Part shown: positions 8,989 to 16,557 of the stretch, one piece after another | Position numbering within the stretch: position 1 is the first letter of the stretch | Layout of the letters: the number at the start of each line of letters is the position of its first letter | NCBI GenBank assembly: GCA_016235025.1 | Contig: JACRMV010000006.1 | Span: 108,951-172,950, forward strand | Length of the DNA stretch: 64,000 bases | Reading direction: 5' to 3' | From: Rhodocyclales bacterium | GTDB taxonomy: Bacteria > Pseudomonadota > Gammaproteobacteria > Burkholderiales > Rhodocyclaceae | Position numbers and translations under genes: made by a program | The notes under the pieces: generated by a model | Database searches by the model: none | Told to the model about the DNA's origin: nothing | Seen by the model: the letters and a program-made list of their open reading frames with translations, nothing else

Positions 8989-9015
8989 GGGGGAAAGCAT
9001 TGCTTTCCCCCTTTT
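8989..9015 (+). terminator. Rho-independent terminator-like hairpin between tRNA-Gly and tRNA-Cys
   Basis: GGGGGAAAGC, loop ATT, GCTTTCCCCC forms a perfect 10-bp stem, followed by TTTTGATTTT. Its position between two tRNAs suggests partial termination or a processing signal. No separate promoter for tRNA-Cys is evident in the 27 bp that remain. Confidence 0.75.
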
Positions 9016-9042
9016 GATTTTCAAGCCTTCTTGCGGGCTTGC

Positions 9043-9116
9043 GGCGCGATAGCAAAGCGGTTATGCACCGGATTGCAAATCCGTGTAGGTCGGTTCGACT
9101 CCGGCTCGCGCCTCCA
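9043..9116 (+). tRNA. tRNA-Cys(GCA)
   Basis: The acceptor strands GGCGCGA and TCGCGCC pair. The anticodon loop ATTGCAAAT carries GCA and the T arm is CGGTTCGACTCCG. The discriminator is T and CCA is encoded. Confidence 0.96.
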
Positions 9117-9161
9117 GTGTTTCATGGCCGTTCTCAGAACACAGCTTCAGCGCCACCTGCA

Positions 9162-9480
9162 GCCCGAGTGGTGAAATCGGTAGACACAAGGGACTTAAAG
9201 CAATTTGAGCCCTCCGGGGGAAACCCCAGAGGTGAAACCCGTCAAATTCGGCGAACGCCCTGGATGCGGCAGCATCCGAGCCAACACCGAGCCAAGCCCG
9301 CGAATCAAATGGTTCGAGGGAAGGTGTAGAGAGCAGACGGCGGGCACCTACAGCCGCAAGGCTATGGTGAAGGCGTGCTCCAGACCACGAACAGCGTTCG
9401 CGCTGGCGGCGAAAGTCGAAGTGGTAAGAAAATCCCTCGACCTCACGGTCGTGCCGGTTCGATTCCGGCCTCGGGCACCA
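9162..9480 (+). tRNA. tRNA-Leu(UAA), interrupted by a group I intron
   Basis: The 5' exon 9162-9196 (GCCCGAG ... AGGGACTT) and 3' exon 9429-9480 (AAAATCCCT ... CTCGGGCACCA) join to a normal class II tRNA-Leu. The joined molecule has a 7-bp acceptor stem, anticodon stem AGGGA/TCCCT, loop CTTAAAA with anticodon TAA, and a long variable arm. The break falls between U34 and A35 of the anticodon, the site used by the group I introns of cyanobacterial tRNA-Leu(UAA). Without splicing the tRNA cannot fold, so it depends on self-splicing. Confidence 0.93.
9197..9428 (+). ncRNA. group I self-splicing intron (IC3-like) in tRNA-Leu(UAA)
   Basis: This 232-nt insert begins AAAGCAATTTGAGCC and ends in G (GGTAAG). 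It contains conserved group I core strings in order: CAAATTCGGCGAAC (P/P4 side), CCGAGCCAAGCC (Q), GAAGGTGTAGAGAGCAGACG (R and P7) and CTATGGTGAAGGCGTGCTCC (S). The 5' splice site follows a U, as required for the G-U pair in P1. It resembles the small Azoarcus tRNA-Ile intron in its core and the cyanobacterial tRNA-Leu introns in position and first bases. It has no ORF or homing endonuclease. Confidence 0.9.
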
Positions 9481-9828
9481 ATTTGTTGGAGAGCCGTCCC
9501 TGTTCAAGGCTTTTCATTTCACTGCACAGCGCTACGTGGGTTCATTCCGACAGGTAGCCAAAGCCATTGAGGCCGTCGACCCACCCGGTGCGGCGACGCT
9601 TCGACATGCCTCCACTCACCTCGACACCCTCCTGACCCAGCCACGCGATGGTATCGGCCAGGCGCATGTCATCCATTCGCCGCAAAAACGGCTGGCCGCC
9701 AAGGACCTGCTGGGCATTGACATCTTTTGATGTTGGCAGGCTTCCGCATGGAGATGTCTGTCGTGGTGGTGGTGGCGCTGCCATGCCCGGCGCCAAGCCG
9801 GGCTAATGGCATGACGCGGGAAGGAAGC
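9481..9828. other. 348-bp region without a supportable gene
   Basis: Two overlapping short ORFs (plus 9536-9730 and minus 9542-9796) have no recognisable domain or good ribosome binding site. The plus-strand reading contains LRHASTH, faintly like the tyrosine-recombinase box, but the similarity is too weak to call. A hairpin at its end (9779-9811) is listed separately. Confidence 0.5.
9779..9811 (-). terminator. hairpin downstream of the csbD-like gene
   Basis: TGCCAT and GCCCGGC pair with GCCGGGC and ATGGCA around a GCCAA loop, with a TA bulge, giving 13 bp. It starts 18 bp after the csbD stop. There is no clear T-run, so it may act as an mRNA 3' stabiliser rather than an intrinsic terminator. 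Confidence 0.45.
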
Positions 9829-10041
9829 CTACGGACGGTAGTCCTTGTGGGTTGCTTCGAAGCGCTTGATCTGATCCTCGGCTTCGTCCTTGCTGATGCC
9901 GTACGCTTCCTGCACCTTGCCCAGCAGTTCGATGCGCTTTCCGCCGATCACGTCAAGCTGGTCGTCGGTGAGCTTGCCCCACTGCGTTTTTACATTACCC
10001 TTGAATTGCTTCCAATTGCCTTCAATGATGTCCCAATTCAT
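9829..10041 (-). CDS. CsbD family stress-response protein
   Basis: About 70 aa starting MNWDIIEGNWKQFKGNVKTQ, then WGKLTDDQLDVIGGKRIELL, the hallmark CsbD sequence. CsbD-like proteins are small, abundant cytoplasmic proteins induced by general stress; their biochemical role is unknown. The ATG at 10041 is set by AAGGAG eight bases upstream and by the conserved MNWD start. The longer upstream reading lacks family support. It opens a block of envelope and stress genes. Confidence 0.93.
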   Translation of the reverse strand: MNWDIIEGNWKQFKGNVKTQWGKLTDDQLDVIGGKRIELLGKVQEAYGISKDEAEDQIKRFEATHKDYRP

Positions 10042-10221
10042 GTGAATCTCCTTCGGTTTGATGCTCTTGCCGGCGGAATTGCCAACCAATAAGCGGTGCT
10101 GCAGCCGACCGTATTTGCCGCTCGCGCGACGGACATTTCTATCAACTTCATTGGTGCGCCAGCTGCAAGCGCAAGCCTAAGCGCCGGCTTCGGCGCGGTC
10201 GGTGCGGTGGCGCACGCCGGC

Positions 10222-10467
10222 TCAGCGACGCCGGGAGATGAAGCCGGCAACAAGACCGGCCGCTGCCGCCACGCCAAGCACCTTCCACGGGTTCGCCTTG
10301 ACGTAGGCATCCGTGGCTTTGGCGGCAACACGAGCCTTCTCCGCGACCGCCATGCGGGCATCGTGAAGGCTGTTCCTGGCATCACCCAGCACGACTTTGA
10401 CGTCTTTCACCAATACCGCTTTTGTGCCGGCGAAACTTGTTTCACTGGCAATCGATTCCGTAGTCAT
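10222..10467 (-). CDS. DUF883 (ElaB/YqjD-type) membrane-anchored protein
   Basis: About 81 aa. It has an amphipathic helical N-terminal part (KAVLVKDVKVVLGDARNSLH) and the signature YVKANPWKVLGVAAAAGLVAGFI with a terminal basic RRR. Members of this family (ElaB, YqjD, YgaM) are tail-anchored inner-membrane proteins, some of which bind ribosomes in stationary phase. Two adjacent ATG codons (10470 and 10467) are possible; AAGGAG is better spaced for the second. Its neighbours are also stress-type proteins. Confidence 0.9.
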   Translation of the reverse strand: MTTESIASETSFAGTKAVLVKDVKVVLGDARNSLHDARMAVAEKARVAAKATDAYVKANPWKVLGVAAAAGLVAGFISRRR

Positions 10468-10772
10468 CATTCTTTCTCCTTATGTGGACGTGCAAACTGG
10501 AAATCGCCGCGCCTGCGGACACAACATTCTCCCGGCGACTCCCTCTGCCTCGCATATTGGCCTCTGCCGCTGTTCTCGTCTGTGCGCAACCGTACGCCAG
10601 GCCCCGGCCGGAACGCGGGCCCGCTGGAACGTGTGTGCGTTGCCGAACAGACACCTGTCCCAATCCACGTAGCATGTCCTGCAGCGCATGACGCAAGGCC
10701 ACGAGGTCAATGTGATCGCGCTGCGCACGGTGAATGACCCGCCGTCTCGGGTCAGAAGTTGGGAGACATATC
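10468..10772. other. 305-bp intergenic region
   Basis: This lies between the divergent DUF883 and DUF3309 genes and must hold both promoters. I see no convincing -35/-10 pair, RNA structure or gene. Confidence 0.5.
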
Positions 10773-10931
10773 ATGTCATTAGGAACAATTCTGCTAATCA
10801 TCCTGGTGCTGATGCTGATCGGCACGATACCGGCATGGCCGCACAGCCGCGGCTGGGGTTACGGTCCCAGCAGCGGGCTCGGATTGGTAGTGCTGATACT
10901 GCTGATACTCGTACTGACGGGCCGGATATAG
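10773..10931 (+). CDS. DUF3309 small hydrophobic protein
   Basis: A 52-aa protein, MSLGTILLIILVLMLIGTIP then AWPHSRGWGYGPSSGLGL and a second hydrophobic stretch ending LTGRI. These two transmembrane segments around a WPHSRGWGYGPS turn are the complete DUF3309 family pattern. Its function is unknown. Upstream, TTGGGAGACATATC supplies a GGGAG ribosome binding site. The in-frame upstream Met at 10734 is not conserved and was rejected. Confidence 0.88.
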   Translation: MSLGTILLIILVLMLIGTIPAWPHSRGWGYGPSSGLGLVVLILLILVLTGRI

Positions 10932-10992
10932 CGCGTCGCTCGATGCAGCGGCTGTTGTATTACGTCTGGAACTTTATTGAAAAGGGAAGCAA

Positions 10993-11418
10993 ATGAAAAA
11001 CAGCGAACGCTTCAAATTAACGGTCATAGCGACACTGGTTGTGGTCGGACTGGCGGCGTGCGACAAACAACCGGGGCCCGCCGAGACCGCTGGCAAGAAA
11101 ATCGACCAGACGGCCGAAAATGCCGGCAAGGCAATTGATGAATCAGTCGACAAGCTTGGCGACAAACTGAATGCGCAAGGCGCCAAAACTGGTGCGGCCA
11201 TGGATGACGCCGAGATCACGACCAGGGTCAAGGCAGCCATTTTTGCCGAGCCCGGGCTCAGGACGCTGCAGATTAATGTCGATACCGTGAAGGGCGTGGT
11301 CACATTGACCGGGTCGGTTGATTCGCCGGCGAACAAAGACCGGGCCCAGGCACTTGCGGGTGCGGTGGCCGGCGTAAAAGAAGTCAGGAACCTCTTGGTA
11401 TCGAAGGCGGGGACCTGA
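10993..11418 (+). CDS. BON-domain lipoprotein
   Basis: This 141-aa protein has a lipobox VGLAAC with Cys23. Residues 25-65 form an amphipathic repeat region (AGKKIDQTAENAGKAIDESV). A C-terminal BON domain follows (ITTRVKAAIFAEPGLRTLQI then VKGVVTLTGSVDS). BON domains bind phospholipid surfaces, as in OsmY and DolP. It is probably an outer-membrane or periplasmic envelope-maintenance lipoprotein. A second BON lipoprotein is encoded at 20520, and the N-terminal part resembles the small lipoprotein at 12064. Confidence 0.9.
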   Translation: MKNSERFKLTVIATLVVVGLAACDKQPGPAETAGKKIDQTAENAGKAIDESVDKLGDKLNAQGAKTGAAMDDAEITTRVKAAIFAEPGLRTLQINVDTVKGVVTLTGSVDSPANKDRAQALAGAVAGVKEVRNLLVSKAGT

Positions 11419-11532
11419 GACTGGCTTGTCCGTGTACGGGTTTCTGTACACGGAGGATTCACGGCAGCGCCGTGACAATTGAGATATGACCAACTGCCGG
11501 CAGGCTTCAGGATGGCCGGATTGGGACGTCAC

Positions 11533-11658
11533 TCAGACAATACCGTCTTTGCTCACCAGTCGCTGCAGCGTGCCGTCCTCGAGGATCGTGCGGGAAAGGT
11601 TGTCGAACCAGACGTGCTGGCCCAGCGCCTTGAATTCGAGCAGGAGATTGGCCTTCAT
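11533..11658 (-). pseudogene. N-terminal fragment of transaldolase
   Basis: 41 codons read MKANLLLEFKALGQHVWFDN then LSRTILEDGTLQRLVSKDGI and a TGA stop. Transaldolases begin with a very similar stretch, ending ...DGVSGVTSNP. Past the stop the frame continues VTSQSGHP, the decayed counterpart of GVTSNP, and then similarity ends. So this looks like a relic of about one eighth of the gene, without the catalytic Lys. Its ATG overlaps the stop of the upstream membrane-protein gene by ATGA, so it may still be translated as a coupled micropeptide. Confidence 0.7.
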
Positions 11659-12026
11659 GCATTTGTGTCCTGACGAGTCGTTGTCCGGCTCTCGTCCCAG
11701 TGGAACTTGTGCAGCAGGCGGTGCCCGACCGGCACCAGCACGAGACCGGCAGCGACGATGAAGACCAGGCCGGCGTAGAGCGCATAGAGCCCGGCAAAGA
11801 CCTTGCCACCGTCACTACCCGGCGCGTCCACGGGGCCCATGCCGCCAAGCAGCATGGCGCTGTTGAGGAAGGCATCGCGCCATGCCAGAGCCTCGAAGTA
11901 TCCGTACCCGGCCATGCCGACGAGCAGGGAGCCCGACAGCAAACCCGCGGCAGCGGCAATATGAAACGCGAGGCGCCGGACGAAATGGGCACGAGGCAGC
12001 GGCGGATGCGACTGCGATTCGTACAT
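11655..12026 (-). CDS. conserved membrane protein, ion-channel-like layout
   Basis: About 123 aa starting MYESQSHPPLPRAHFVRRLA. A first hydrophobic helix (AAAAGLLSGSLLVGMAGYGYF) is followed by a short re-entrant-looking segment (NSAMLLGGMGPVD) and a second helix (GLYALYAGLVFIVAAGLVL), then a basic tail. The TM-loop-TM layout resembles two-TM channel-like proteins, but there is no K+-selectivity TVGYG. The function is unknown. Longer upstream starts are low-complexity and were rejected. It overlaps the transaldolase fragment by 4 bp. Confidence 0.7.
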   Translation of the reverse strand: MYESQSHPPLPRAHFVRRLAFHIAAAAGLLSGSLLVGMAGYGYFEALAWRDAFLNSAMLLGGMGPVDAPGSDGGKVFAGLYALYAGLVFIVAAGLVLVPVGHRLLHKFHWDESRTTTRQDTNA

Positions 12027-12063
12027 GGAATTTTGTCCTGCCGCAGCCCCCGGCGTACAAGGA

Positions 12064-12258
12064 TTACTTCTTGTCGCCCTTGGCTGCGTCCTGGATCTTG
12101 TCGCCGGCCTTTTCGACCTGCTGTCCGACGTTCTCCACCGCCTTGTCGACATCCTTGCCGGCTCGCTCCGCCGGACCTTCCTGCTTCTGGCAGCCAGTCA
12201 GCGCCACCAGAAATACACTCAAGACCAGCGCTGCGTGTGTTGTTTCACGGATTTTCAT
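12064..12258 (-). CDS. small lipoprotein
   Basis: A 64-aa product with a signal peptide and lipobox VALTGC (Cys23), then KQEGPAERAGKDVDKAVENV and GQQVEKAGDKIQDAAKG. The mature part is a charged amphipathic helix resembling the N-terminal region of the BON lipoprotein at 10993 (KQPGPAETAGKKIDQTAENA). That suggests duplication or a shared envelope-spacer role. No enzymatic motif is present. Confidence 0.82.
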   Translation of the reverse strand: MKIRETTHAALVLSVFLVALTGCQKQEGPAERAGKDVDKAVENVGQQVEKAGDKIQDAAKGDKK

Positions 12259-12288
12259 TTCTGCAATCTCCTGCCCACCGCTTTGCCC

Positions 12289-12324
12289 GGAAGCGGGAGT
12301 GGCCGTAATGGCTCCCGCGCTTCC
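12289..12324 (-). terminator. hairpin downstream of the glycine-zipper gene
   Basis: GGAAGC and GGGAG pair with CTCCC and GCTTCC around a 12-nt loop with a 2-nt bulge. It lies 17 bp beyond the stop of the glycine-zipper gene. There is no strong T-run. Confidence 0.45.
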
Positions 12325-12340
12325 GGCCCAGGCTCAGGGC

Positions 12341-12556
12341 TTACTTGTTGATTTCGTGGCCAATGACGCCGCCTACGGCTGCGCCGCCGACGGTGCCGAC
12401 TGCGCTGCCGCCGGTAAGCACGGCACCGCCGACTGCGCCGACTCCGGCGCCGATGGCGGTGTTCCTGTCCTGCGTCGACATTCCGCTGCAACCGCTCAGA
12501 CCGAGGAATACTACCGCGGCAACTGTACCTAATGTGAATCCTTGTATCGTTTTCAT
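12341..12556 (-). CDS. glycine-zipper lipoprotein (YMGG/OsmB-like)
   Basis: 71 aa starting MKTIQGFTLGTVAAVVFLGL with lipobox LSGC at Cys23. It is followed by a run of GxxxG glycine-zipper repeats (AIGAGVGAVGGAVLTGGSAV then GTVGGAAVGGVIGHEI). OsmB-type proteins insert in the outer membrane and are osmotically induced. The start is supported by AAAAGAGGTAATCCC upstream; the longer upstream reading has no family match. Confidence 0.87.
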   Translation of the reverse strand: MKTIQGFTLGTVAAVVFLGLSGCSGMSTQDRNTAIGAGVGAVGGAVLTGGSAVGTVGGAAVGGVIGHEINK

Positions 12557-12609
12557 GGGATTACCTCTTTTGTAAACGTTATGTTTCGGGTGCTGCTTGA
12601 TGCGACTTG

Positions 12610-13221
12610 CTACTTGCCGAATTTCACCTTCGCCTGGTTCAGGCAGCGATCCTTGGCGGCACCCGCATAGGTGTCGCACTTCTCCTTCGCCACCGCGTAG
12701 CCGGCGTCCGTCTTGTCTGCCGCGGCATCCTTGCGGGCTTCAGCAGACTCCTCGCTGGCGGTATTGCGGGCAGCGGCGGTCTTCTCCTTGGCCGTGGTAT
12801 TCGCTTCCGCGGTTTTCAATTGCGTCTTGGCGTCGGCTTTGGCGGTCGTCTGCGCGGCCTTCGCTTCCTTGACGCAGACATCCTTGGCGTTGCCGGCCAA
12901 GTCGTCGCATTTCTCGTTGGCTATTGCATAGGCGGCTTCTGCCTTGGCGACGCGAACCTTGTACTGGTTTTTCAGGCCGGGCTTGTAGGCGGCCTCGAGT
13001 TCGGCCAGGGCGACCTTGTCGCGGCCCTTGGCCTCCTCCACACAGATATCCTTCGGATTGCCGGACAGCGAGGCGCAGGCCGCCTTGTCTGCCTTGTAGG
13101 TGGCGGCGATCTTGGCTTTGCCGGCCTTGTAGTCGGTTTTCGACATGGCTTGCGCCATGGCGCCGGTACTGAAGGCCAGGCTGAGGGCGAGAGCGATTGC
13201 GGTGATGTTCAGGTTTTTCAT
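12610..13221 (-). CDS. secreted Cys-repeat, Ala/Lys-rich protein
   Basis: About 203 aa with a Sec signal peptide (MKNLNITAIALALSLAFSTG, cleavage after AMAQA). The mature protein carries three copies of a C-x7-9-C unit: CASLSGNPKDICVEEAK, CDDLAGNAKDVCVKEAK and CDTYAGAAKDRCLNQAK. They are separated by Ala/Lys/Glu helical linkers, a TolA-like composition. Three Cys pairs suggest periplasmic disulfide-clamped helical hairpins. The ATG at 13221 uses AAGGAACG as ribosome binding site, which rules out the Met at 13236. Function unknown; it lies beside the OmpA-like gene on the same strand. Confidence 0.8.
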   Translation of the reverse strand: MKNLNITAIALALSLAFSTGAMAQAMSKTDYKAGKAKIAATYKADKAACASLSGNPKDICVEEAKGRDKVALAELEAAYKPGLKNQYKVRVAKAEAAYAIANEKCDDLAGNAKDVCVKEAKAAQTTAKADAKTQLKTAEANTTAKEKTAAARNTASEESAEARKDAAADKTDAGYAVAKEKCDTYAGAAKDRCLNQAKVKFGK

Positions 13222-13315
13222 TTTTCGTTCCTTCATGTGGTTAGTCTGAGAGTGATCCGGCGGCGAGCCGTACAGGGCAAATGCCTCTGCATCGGATCCG
13301 CTGCCGAGGTGCTAT

Positions 13316-14005
13316 TTACTTGGCAGTCTTGGTACCCACCACTTCGATTTCGACGCGACGGTCCGGTTGCAGGCACTCGATGACCTTCTTGCTCTTCGCC
13401 CCCAGGCACTGGTCGGCCTTGGTCACCGGCTGTGTCTCGCCCTTGCCTTCGGTCTGGACCCGGTTGGCCTCGATGCCCTTGCCAATCAGGTAGTCCTTGA
13501 CGGTCGCGGCGCGCTTCTCTGACAGCTTCTGGTTGTACTCATCGCTGCCGAAGCGGTCCGCATGGCCGACGGCGGTGATGACTTCAGGCGTGATGTCCTG
13601 GATGCGGAGCAGCAGGTCGTCAAGCGCCCGAACGCCTTCGGGACGCAGGCTGGCTTTGTTGAAATCGAACAGTGTATCGGCGGCCAAAGTGAATTTTTCC
13701 GCGGCGGGCCTTGGCGTGGGCTTGGCAGAGGCAGGGATTGGATCTGGCTGGGCGGCGGCAACGACTTTCGGCATCAGGTCGGGATCGCATTCGGCTATGG
13801 CCATGGCCGGGGTCCAGTAGCCGGTGCGCCAGCACAGGCCGGTACCGCTCTTGGCAACATAGCCGCGCTGGTCGACGACATAGCCGACCGTGCCCTTCAT
13901 GTCGATGCCCTCGGATTGGGCGCTCGCCGCACCGGACAAAAAGCCCAGTGTCAGTGCCAGCGAAACGGCCAGGCCGATTTGTTTCCTGTTGAATACGTAT
14001 GTCAT
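13316..14005 (-). CDS. OmpA-family outer-membrane protein
   Basis: 229 aa with a signal peptide (GFLSGAASAQ). A short N-terminal region contains GTGLCWRTGYWTPAMAIAEC, then a Pro-rich linker (PIPASAKPTPRPAAEKF) and a C-terminal OmpA peptidoglycan-binding domain (LFDFNKASLRPEGVRALDDL, VGHADRFGSDEYNQKLSEKR). There is no long beta-barrel. This matches the short OmpA proteins of betaproteobacteria that tether the outer membrane to the cell wall. A Cys pair (CLGAKSKKVIEC) near the C-terminus is typical of the group. Confidence 0.92.
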   Translation of the reverse strand: MTYVFNRKQIGLAVSLALTLGFLSGAASAQSEGIDMKGTVGYVVDQRGYVAKSGTGLCWRTGYWTPAMAIAECDPDLMPKVVAAAQPDPIPASAKPTPRPAAEKFTLAADTLFDFNKASLRPEGVRALDDLLLRIQDITPEVITAVGHADRFGSDEYNQKLSEKRAATVKDYLIGKGIEANRVQTEGKGETQPVTKADQCLGAKSKKVIECLQPDRRVEIEVVGTKTAK

Positions 14006-14211
14006 GATAGCTCCCGATCAAATTGGTTGTTACGTTTTCCGCCTGCTGTTGTCTTCATTGCCTCGACTGTCTGCAAATGCGGCGGGATGCGGACGGTTCC
14101 CGCCAACCGACCAGAAACAGTCGTTAGGGTCATCATCCCCCGATTCCGCATTGCTCTCTGTGCGCTAGCGCGCATACGGCACAGCTTGCTGCCGCCGCGC
14201 GTTGCGGTCGA

Positions 14212-14694
14212 TCAGTAGCGCTGCAAAACACCGTTGTTGTCGATCCGCACCCGGTCGCCGACGCGGTAGCCGACGTCGGCGTTCTGCATCAGCGCCTGGT
14301 ATGAGCCATCGTCCATGCGGACGGTGATCTTGTAACCATCGACCTGTTGCTGCTGTTGCCGTTTCTCCATCTCATGGCCGACATAGGCGCCGCCAGCCGC
14401 GCCGATGACGGTCGCCGCAGTGGTGCCGCGACCTCCCCCGACCTGGCTGCCGAGGACACCGCCGACCACGGCCCCGGCAACGGTGCCAATGCCGATGTTG
14501 CTGCCGGTAGTGCCGCTGCCACCCTGCTTCACCAGTTCGATGGACTGGACCACGCCGTAGCGGTAGTACGCGTGATCCGGACCGCTGATGCCACCGGCGG
14601 TGTTGTAGGGCTGGGTATTCGTCGTGGCACAGGCTCCAAGTGTCAGTGCGCCGACCAAGGCAAGTATCGATCCGGATGTGTTCATTGTTTTCAT
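14212..14694 (-). CDS. glycine-zipper 2TM (SlyB-like) outer-membrane lipoprotein
   Basis: 160 aa with lipobox LTLGAC (Cys22). YGVVQSIELVKQGGSGTTGS leads into a glycine zipper (GTVAGAVVGGVLGSQVGGGR, then ATVIGAAGGAYVGHEMEKRQ) and a C-terminal beta segment (ITVRMDDGSYQALMQ and GDRVRIDNNGVL). This is the complete SlyB/PcP-like layout, an outer-membrane lipoprotein family linked to envelope stress. The proteins at 19518 and 20138 keep the C-terminal segment but lack the zipper. The ATG at 14694 was chosen; another at 14685 is possible. Confidence 0.9.
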   Translation of the reverse strand: MKTMNTSGSILALVGALTLGACATTNTQPYNTAGGISGPDHAYYRYGVVQSIELVKQGGSGTTGSNIGIGTVAGAVVGGVLGSQVGGGRGTTAATVIGAAGGAYVGHEMEKRQQQQQVDGYKITVRMDDGSYQALMQNADVGYRVGDRVRIDNNGVLQRY

Positions 14695-14867
14695 GACGGG
14701 TCTCCCGAGAAATTTGAGAAAGGTTGAATGTCGCCGCCGCCGACCCCTGCCAAACCACGGGGGATCACGCCAGCATCGTCCGATCAGATCAATTCCTGAT
14801 CGACACGCCCATGCTCCGGGAATCACGATGATTCTTCTGTACGCTGGCACGCGTAATGGTGCCAACC

Positions 14868-14893
14868 GGCGTATCGCCAGCGCCGACTCTCTG
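14868..14893 (-). repeat. dispersed repeat copy 2
   Basis: On the minus strand AGAGTCGGCGCTGGCGATAC then GCCGGT, in the spacer between the Crp-type regulator gene and the SlyB-like gene. It matches the core of the family with a shortened A-run. Confidence 0.65.
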
Positions 14894-14948
14894 CGGATTG
14901 ATCGAGGGGCGATCTTCGGCCCGGGGCTCGCCTGACGCGAGGGCTTGG

Positions 14949-15704
14949 CTACCGGGTGATTCTGTCGGCTGCCGTCGCCGGACCTCGGCGAGGTTGCACA
15001 TCGGACAGCAACCGTTCCAGTTCCTTCCTGACCACCGCGTAGCACTCGCAGGTGCGGGTTTCCAGTCCGGTCCGGTCAAGCACGGCGATGTGGCCGCGGC
15101 GATAGCTGATGAGCCCGGCGCGCTGCAAGTTCCCGGCCGCCTCGGTGATGCCTTCGCGGCGCACGCCGAGCATGCTGGCGATCAATTCCTGCGTCATGAC
15201 CAGCTCGCGCACGGAAACGCGGTCCATGGTCTGCAACAGCCAGCGGCAGAGTTGCTGCTCTACCGAATGGTGGCGGTTGCAGACCGCGGTCTGGGCCATC
15301 TGGGTGACCAGCGCCTGGGTGTAGCGCAGCAGCACCTGCTGCAACAGTCCGGCGCGATCGAATTCGTCCTTCAGCAGGCGGCCCGGCAGGCGGTAGGCGT
15401 GGCCGGCGGTCTGCACCACGGCCGAGCTGGACGTGGTATCCCCCCCCATGAACAGCGCAATGCCGACCATGCCTTCATTGCCGACCCCGGCGGATTCAGC
15501 AGATGCGCCGGACTCGACGACATAGTGCAGCGAGACGATGGCAGTGGTGGGGAAATAGGCATGCTGCAGTTGCGTGCCGGGTTCATAGAGCATTTTGCCG
15601 AGCGGCAGCGGCACCAGTTCCAGATGCGGCTCAATGCGCTTGAACTCCACCTCCGGCAGGGCGGCGATCAGATGGTTCTGGTTTGGACTGTGCAGGGATG
15701 TCAT
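14949..15704 (-). CDS. Crp/Fnr family transcriptional regulator
   Basis: About 251 aa. An N-terminal cyclic-nucleotide-binding-like beta-roll (KMLYEPGTQLQHAYFPTTAI, GNEGMVGIALFMGG) is followed by a winged helix (MTQELIASMLGVRREGITEA). It lacks the Cys cluster of Fnr and a clear cAMP-binding signature, so the effector is unknown. The ATG at 15704 is preferred to an upstream GTG at 15734 that overlaps the preceding gene. It is the last gene of an HK - REC-PAS - Crp operon on the minus strand and likely provides its DNA-binding output (inference). Confidence 0.88.
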   Translation of the reverse strand: MTSLHSPNQNHLIAALPEVEFKRIEPHLELVPLPLGKMLYEPGTQLQHAYFPTTAIVSLHYVVESGASAESAGVGNEGMVGIALFMGGDTTSSSAVVQTAGHAYRLPGRLLKDEFDRAGLLQQVLLRYTQALVTQMAQTAVCNRHHSVEQQLCRWLLQTMDRVSVRELVMTQELIASMLGVRREGITEAAGNLQRAGLISYRRGHIAVLDRTGLETRTCECYAVVRKELERLLSDVQPRRGPATAADRITR

Positions 15705-15730
15705 CGGATGGTTACGATCTTGCGCTTGTC

Positions 15731-16552
15731 TCACAGCTTGCTGGTGATTTCAACGCCGATGCCGTGGTAGCCGGTGAAACGGGCGGACTGACTGAACATC
15801 GGCTCGCCGCTGACCCGAAACCTTTGGCGCGAGCCATCGGCCCTGACGCGGGTAAAAACGAAGTCGATGAAGGGCTGGCGGGCCGCAATCGTTTCCCGCA
15901 ACTTCGCGCGCTCGGCTTCGTCCCAGCCCGTTGCCTGGGCATCGCTCCCGTCCTGCGCCGGCGGATCGGCACGGATGCCGAGCATTTCCCGGACCGGGCC
16001 GGAAACCCTGGTGAAGTTCATGTTCTCGTCCTGTTCCCAGTACCAGTCGGACGCGAGTTCGGTCAGGCTGCGATAGCGGGCTTCGCTTGCGCGCAGCTCG
16101 GCAGTCCGCTCCTGCACCCTCTGTTCCAGTTCCCGGTTGTAATCTTCCAGTTTCCTGTATAGCAGGCGCACTTCCAGCATGTTGTGGATGCGCGTCCTGA
16201 CTTCGGTCACGTCGAAGGGCTTGCTGATGAAGTCCTTGGCGCCGGCCTGCAGGGCGCGCAACTTGTGCGCCGGCTGGGCGGTGATCACGAGTACCGGCAG
16301 GTAGCCTTCCGCGGCGTCGGCCTTGAGGCCTGCAAGTACCTGGAATCCGTCCATGCCGGGCATCTGCAGGTCGAGCAGGATCAGGTCGTAGCGGTTCTCG
16401 CGATACAGCGCGCCGACCTCCTCCGGCTTCATGGTCGAGGTCACGCGGGTGTAGCCGGCCTCGCCCAGCAACTGTTCGAGCAGAAGGATATTGGGCTCCT
16501 GGTCGTCGACGATCAGGATGCTGGCGTCGCGAATCTCGGGCTCGGTAATCAT
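15731..16552 (-). CDS. response regulator with C-terminal PAS domain
   Basis: 273 aa. The REC domain (residues 8-125) has the acidic pair IVDDQEP, phospho-acceptor Asp in LILLDLQMPGMDGF and Lys in FISKPFD. A coiled coil follows (LYRKLEDYNRELEQRVQERT), then a PAS domain from about 150 (YRSLTELASDWYWEQDENMN). No output domain (HTH, GGDEF or kinase) is present, so it probably relays signals by protein contact. It starts 5 bp after the hybrid kinase stop and precedes the Crp gene by 26 bp. Confidence 0.9.
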   Translation of the reverse strand: MITEPEIRDASILIVDDQEPNILLLEQLLGEAGYTRVTSTMKPEEVGALYRENRYDLILLDLQMPGMDGFQVLAGLKADAAEGYLPVLVITAQPAHKLRALQAGAKDFISKPFDVTEVRTRIHNMLEVRLLYRKLEDYNRELEQRVQERTAELRASEARYRSLTELASDWYWEQDENMNFTRVSGPVREMLGIRADPPAQDGSDAQATGWDEAERAKLRETIAARQPFIDFVFTRVRADGSRQRFRVSGEPMFSQSARFTGYHGIGVEITSKL

Positions 16553-16557
16553 TATGT

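Noticed and set aside
9536..9796. Short ORFs after tRNA-Leu as a possible integrase relic
   Set aside because: Only LRHASTH recalls a recombinase box; no catalytic residues or length to support a call.
10966..10992. GGAACTT resembling a sigma-E -35 box before the BON lipoprotein gene
   Set aside because: Too close to the start codon to be a promoter for that gene.
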